Part shown: positions 59,623 through 64,000 of the stretch, one piece after another
Layout of the letters: every line of letters begins with the position of its first letter
How positions within the stretch are numbered: position 1 is the first letter of the stretch
Assembly: GCA_011503125.2 (NCBI GenBank)
Contig: WWBZ02000016.1
Location: 62,001 to 126,000 of the forward strand
Reading direction: 5' to 3'
Source: Botryosphaeria dothidea
Lineage: Eukaryota; Ascomycota; Dothideomycetes; Botryosphaeriales; Botryosphaeriaceae
DNA length: 64,000 nt
Made by a program: the position numbers and the translations under genes
Notes under the pieces: model-generated
The model's database searches: none
The model's input: the letters and a program-made list of their open reading frames with translations, nothing else
Told to the model about the DNA's origin: nothing

Positions 59623-62258
59623 CTACTCTTCTTTGGACTTCGGCCACCTTGCCAACACCCCCTCCCTCCACCAGCAAAGCGCCGACACCACAGCGGCCGG
59701 CCCACACACAACAGACCCTACAACGACTGTGCAAAAAACCCCAACCCAGTTCACGCGCGCCACAAGCCCATTCCTCTCCAGATCCCTGACGCAGCCGACG
59801 GCCCACACCACGCAGCTCGCCAACGTGACATAATAGTCAACCAGGAACGCGTTGTGGTTTTCTGCAAAAGGCGATAGCATGTTCCCGCGGCGAAAAAGAA
59901 AGACAGAAGATAGCGGGGCCTCGCGAGACCTCAGCGCGACGCCGAGGGTCAAGGCGTGAGAAAGGGCGGAGAGGGCGAAGGAGAAGGCAAAGAGGCTGCG
60001 GACGTGGGTTAGACTGGTGGCGCGTGCGGTGCGGAGGTCTGGCGGGGGGTTTCTGCTGCTTCTGCGGAGGAAGAGAGAGGTGAAGAGACTGTGGAGGATG
60101 GATAGTGCGCCGGGGAAGAAGCACCAGCCGACCAAGACATACTGCCGGACGACGCTGTCGAGGAAAGGCGCGAACATCAAGAGCGTTGGGATGAGCATGC
60201 CGAGGACGAGCGTGGGCAGGATGGCGCGGGCCACGTGCGGCGAGACGTGTGTTGCGGTTGGCCAGAAGGACGCCGGGGAGCCTGCGACTGCGGTATCGAG
60301 GAGGAAGAAGAGCGGAGCGCCGATGCCGATGGCGCTCATGTGCGAGATGATGCCGTACGGCAACGCCCATCTTGTGGGGGAGTACACTTTCTGGGAACGG
60401 GCGCGGCTGGACTCGAGCAGCCAGATGGCGAAAACGACAAATTCGGAGATGGACAAGTAGAATGTCAGCAGACGGAAGTCGAGGTGCCACATCTCCATCG
60501 CCGGGAAGTAGTTGGAAACTATGCCTGTCAACATCTTCCCGATTAGAGTGACATGGTCGAAGCTCAGAGGGATCTGGTGTTCGGTGCCGTAGTTCCCTGA
60601 CGGTCCGGCTTTGAGCGCTTCGTACAGTCGGTCCATCATTCCTTCGCCGGTCACCATGTGCACAATCAGCCTGGCCATTACGGCTAACAAGCCGAGATAC
60701 AGTACCACTCTCCCAAATCCTGACGCTCTCCTCGGCTTCGGCGCGTGGTGCAGCTCGTCATCGTACGGGATGGTGTGCGGCACGTTGGGGAGTGGCACCG
60801 AATGCGCCCTCGGGGCGCCGACAACCGCCTTGCTCGTTTCGTCGACAAAACTCTCTGTATCCAGTAGCAGGGGGACCAAATTCGTGTCCACGAACTTCAG
60901 CAAGGGCGTGTCCCACGCCGATAGACGCTGTACGACAATGCTGGCGTCAACCAGCGTTTGCGCTCGACGTTGCCGGCGCTCCTGCGTCGCAGCGAAGGCG
61001 GCGCGAATTTCCGCAGTATTGGGCGTGTTGCCTTTGGATGTCTTCTTTAGAAGTTCTGAAAGGCTGTCAGCCAGGGCAGCGGCGGTCTCGATCGCGTTGT
61101 TGCCGCCTTGTCCTGATAGAGGATTGAACTGCTCGACGGTTCAGCAACGGAGTTGGCGGACGTATCAAATGACAGCGTGTTTACCTTGTGAACTGAATCG
61201 CCGACGAGCATGATTCTCTCAAAGTAGAAACGCGGGAAAACGTGGTGGGGGAGCGCTGTCGTGGTGGAGAACTCCACGTTGGCATAAAGATCCCTGAAGC
61301 GCACATGATCGGTCACGGGCAAATCGCCTTCGCTATCAACAATCTTCCGCTCATCCTCTTTGGTGAAGCGTGGCACTGGAAACCCATTATGCGGCTTGTC
61401 AAGCTTGAAGAAGTAGAACCAGAAAGGCCGATCACCCTGCCCGCACATTGATGCGAATGTGCGCCTAGTCTTATGAGTGACGTTGATGTCCGAAGCTCTG
61501 ATGTCACCGGTCGCTTTCGATATGCCGAATATGCATCCCCATTCGGTGGGTGGCGCTATGGTATTAAAGTCAGCTTAAGAGCAGAGTACGCGAGTTATTG
61601 GGAATCACCATCTTTCACCTCCGGAGGAATATATCCTGGTTGGAGTTCGTCGGCAAGCCGGCACATTTCCCCTCTGATGGCGCTGTGGATTCCGTCTGCT
61701 CCGACGAGGATGCAGCCGTGGAAGCTCTCTCCAGTAGCCGTATTCACGCGAATGCCATCAGCTAGAAGCTCCACGTGACTGACGCGCTGGTTCACATGGA
61801 TCTTGCTCTTGTCCCTGATGTGGTCGTAAAGGACTTGGATTGCGGTCCGGCGCTCCAGGAAGATGGTCGGATAGCCGTGTCTGCCGATGTTTGATCAGCT
61901 GCTCGCATCCGAAATGGAGGAGAGGGAGCAAGACATATCCAAACGCCTATGCCAAAACGCACCTTTCTTTGACGATCTGACCAATACGATGCGAATACAA
62001 AACGCTCCCGCGCTCATCTCTTATTGTATTCTTATCCGCCCGTGCGGCGGACTTGTAAATTTCCTCATAGCATTCCAGTTGGTCTAGAATCCGCAGCCCG
62101 CTTGGGTGTAGTCCGATGCTTGCACCGAGCTGTGGCGCAATAGTGCCGTAGGACTCGAGAACTACAAAGTCGACACCAATTTTCTGAAGTAGGTTTGCCA
62201 GAGTGAGACCGGCGATACTGGCGCCGGCGATGATTACCTTGAAGTTTGAATTGGACAT
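59623..62258 (-). CDS. FAD-dependent monooxygenase fused to a C-terminal membrane region
   Basis: PaxM/PHBH-like flavoprotein hydroxylase or epoxidase, 814 residues. Exons: 61963-62258, 61609-61880, 61185-61555, 59623-61128. N-terminal FAD motif GASIAGLTLANLL (GxSxxG, second Gly replaced by Ser as often seen), then LVGADGIHSAIR (the DG motif) and LVGDSVHKFNPLSGQGGN (the GD motif, split by the last intron). From about residue 480 there are seven or eight hydrophobic segments. The intact FAD part is ~430 residues, so the membrane part is an added domain, an arrangement I have seen described for other fungal proteins. TATATAAT about 70 bp upstream is a likely TATA box. Whether it belongs to the peptide cluster is open, since it lies beyond two broken genes. 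Confidence 0.87.
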
Positions 62259-63196
62259 GGTTGCGTTTATTGAGTTTTGTCTGGGGGGTCGCCTTTTTTT
62301 CCCCTTCGCGTGGGATGCTCTGTTCATATTATATACCCATTCGTTGGACCCCGGTGACGCCAAGGCTTTCGTCCGTGCAGGATGCTAAGCGCTTACTTAT
62401 AGTTAGCTCAGAATGTTACTCTGTACGCGAGGAGCCTGAATCGCGGGTCCGTAAGCGCTGTTTGGCCAAGTCATCGGCCAGCATCGACGGGGAAAGCATC
62501 CAGGCACCTAGTTCACATATGTGCTGTTTCTTGTATCAGTGCGGCGTACTGCGAGAATAGAGGGAAACGAGGTAAACAAGTGGCGGCGCGCCGTTTTCTC
62601 GGAAAGTACATCCCGGCTACTGATCAACCTACACGTGCCGGAATTGGAATCGGACGGATGAGTTGAGTGCGATACTTTACCGACATGGGTAATATTTTCG
62701 CCGATGACATGATGCATCTTACAAAATGGCCCGACTAAAAATCCTTCGAAGAGGTCCTCATGCAAACTTAACACACGTTTTATCTATAGCAGCGCTTATT
62801 CGTCTACTGATGTATCCGCGCCTGAGCAACCGTCACATAATGCCTCATGCGCCATGCCGGTATGTCCTGTTCGTGCACCTCATCCAGCTCCGCAGTGTCA
62901 TGCAAGAAAGCATATCAAGGTACCGACGTAGAAGAACAGCCATGTGGCGTCGTATCCCTAACATGCAACTACATAACACCTGATATCAGCAGAATTCCCA
63001 TAATTCTAGGTGTGGTGTTGTGAGGAAGCAAAATTAAATGATCTATTTATGACTGCGAGTGCGGTATTGAACGTCAGGCCGGATATTCTGGGCGTAATAT
63101 TATCGGTAAGCGCGGCACCGTTCGACGTGCTGCTCTTCACGAGCAAGAGCAGCTGATCTTCTACTCGAATCTTCGCGGCCAAGTGCAGAAGGACGC
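62259..63196. promoter_or_regulatory. Promoter region of the FAD monooxygenase, otherwise empty
   Basis: TATATAAT (minus strand) near 62330 serves the monooxygenase. The rest shows no gene, repeat or RNA signal that I can support. Confidence 0.45.
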
Positions 63197-63508
63197 TTAC
63201 ATGGGTTGCACAACCGCAGTATAGGTGAGAGAAATGAAAAGAATGTAACGAAGGATCAAGGCGAAGCCTGACACTTTCGTTGTCAGGTCCAGGCTTGACA
63301 ACATCTCACCAGTCCACGTAACACCGTTATCAGACGAGGTGGAGCGATCGCAAGAGCCCAGCCGCCGATCGATCTGCCCCAAGGCGTAACTCCATTCGGC
63401 CGCGCCGTCCATGCGTGTAGTACCCTCGGCGGACGCTGATATTGAAGTGGGCGGGGACGAGAAAAGGCGAGGAGCAATAGCAGCAAGACAGAGACACACG
63501 AGCACCAC
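63197..63508 (-). other. Possible exon of an uncharacterised membrane protein
   Basis: An open frame of about 100 codons without its own ATG, reading a hydrophobic start (VVLVCLCLAAIAP), a neutral middle and a hydrophobic end (FALILRYILFISL). It could be the last exon of a small gene with upstream coding near 63550-63690, but I could not settle splice sites. It may be chance. Confidence 0.2.
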
Positions 63509-63721
63509 ATTCGTAGGGATGTTAGCTGTCGACGCTGTTCCCGTACTAATTTCTCAGCTGTGGCGATTTCCAGGACCGGCCCTTTTCAAAAACTCTCTGG
63601 TTGTATTATTCTCTTTAACGGCCACCGCAACTGCTTCCAGTTCGCAGGTCGTGTTCCTGCATCGCTTCAAACATAACGCATATGAGTTTCTCTGCCTGCC
63701 TAACACTAATCCAATCCAATT

Positions 63722-64000
63722 CTAGGACTTGAAGACAGGCGACCAGTCCTCGCTCTTGATGTAGTCCTCAATGCTCGTCGTCGGACAATCTACCTCTAAA
63801 TCTGCCGGACGAACGACGGTCGGATCGAGACCGTCATAACCGAATTCGGCCATATAGGCGCACATCTCACCAAGTTCTTTGCCTAAACCACCAGGAATCG
63901 CTTTGTCCATGTCGTCTACAGAGATCTCTTGGTACGTCGCCCGCTCGCCATGGATGCGAGCTCAGAGGGCTGCGTACTCATTCCAGCTCATCATCTGACT
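63722..64000 (-). pseudogene. NmrA-like NAD(P)-binding protein, C-terminal part with in-frame stop
   Basis: The last ~90 codons of an NmrA-family (atypical short-chain dehydrogenase) gene, continuing beyond the right edge. The frame reads MSWNEYAAL, then TGA, then ARIHGERATYQEISVDDMDK, GGLGKELGEMCAYMAEFGYD, and IEDYIKSEDWSPVFKS at the end. Relatives have Trp (TGG) where TGA stands, so a single G-to-A change probably created the stop. It could also be a sequencing error. The rest of this segment is well preserved, so the loss would be recent. Confidence 0.65.

Noticed and set aside
59623..60500. C-terminal membrane part of the FAD monooxygenase as a terpene cyclase of the Pyr4/PaxB kind
   Set aside because: Size and order of helices do not match clearly, and no prenyltransferase or terpene synthase lies in the window.

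Overview
The window is from a filamentous ascomycete (Pezizomycotina). Genes are split by many short introns of mostly 44-90 bp, several families are typical of these fungi (fungal P450s, type-B carboxylesterases, a multimodular peptide synthetase ending in a condensation-like domain), and there are no prokaryotic operons. Nearly the whole window reads as one nonribosomal-peptide biosynthetic gene cluster with transport genes on both sides. Exon structures were built by hand from splice signals and continuity with known families. No transcript data were available.

Layout: 1-4386 is a P-glycoprotein-type ABC transporter cut by the left edge. 5263-24502 is a block of tailoring genes: a secreted carboxylesterase, an ATP-grasp ligase, a MetX/CefG-type O-acyltransferase, four cytochrome P450s (one CYP3A/CYP5-clan-like, two CYP68/ent-kaurene-oxidase-like, one Tri4/CYP58-like), an aldo-keto reductase and a second carboxylesterase. 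Many are arranged as divergent pairs sharing short promoters. 24934-43168 encodes one peptide synthetase of about 5,971 residues with order A-T-C-A-T-C-A-T-C-A-T-E-C-A-T-CT. This predicts a pentapeptide with a D residue at position 4, released (probably cyclised) by the terminal condensation-like domain. 43533-46555 holds two unrelated 2-oxoglutarate/Fe(II) oxygenases (TauD type and isopenicillin-N-synthase type), transcribed divergently.

Right flank: 47057-48344 is a decayed agmatinase gene. It is followed by an MFS exporter (48879-50533), an ABCC-type transporter (51224-56065), a frameshifted beta-propeller gene (56795-58417), an intact FAD monooxygenase fused to a membrane region (59623-62258), and the end of an NmrA-like gene carrying an in-frame stop (63722-64000). 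Three broken genes in this stretch suggest that the cluster border lies between about 47 and 57 kb.

Working model: the synthetase assembles a pentapeptide. The P450s, two dioxygenases and reductase adjust the oxidation state of the residues or scaffold. The MetX-like enzyme acylates a hydroxyl or supplies an activated homoserine. The ATP-grasp enzyme adds or builds an amide-linked unit, the esterases trim or transfer acyl groups, and three transporters export the product. No transcription factor was found, but a near-identical 22-bp GC-rich element lies in two of the tailoring-gene promoters. Four introns in four different genes use GC instead of GT at the 5' splice site. I do not recognise the cluster as one with a known product.
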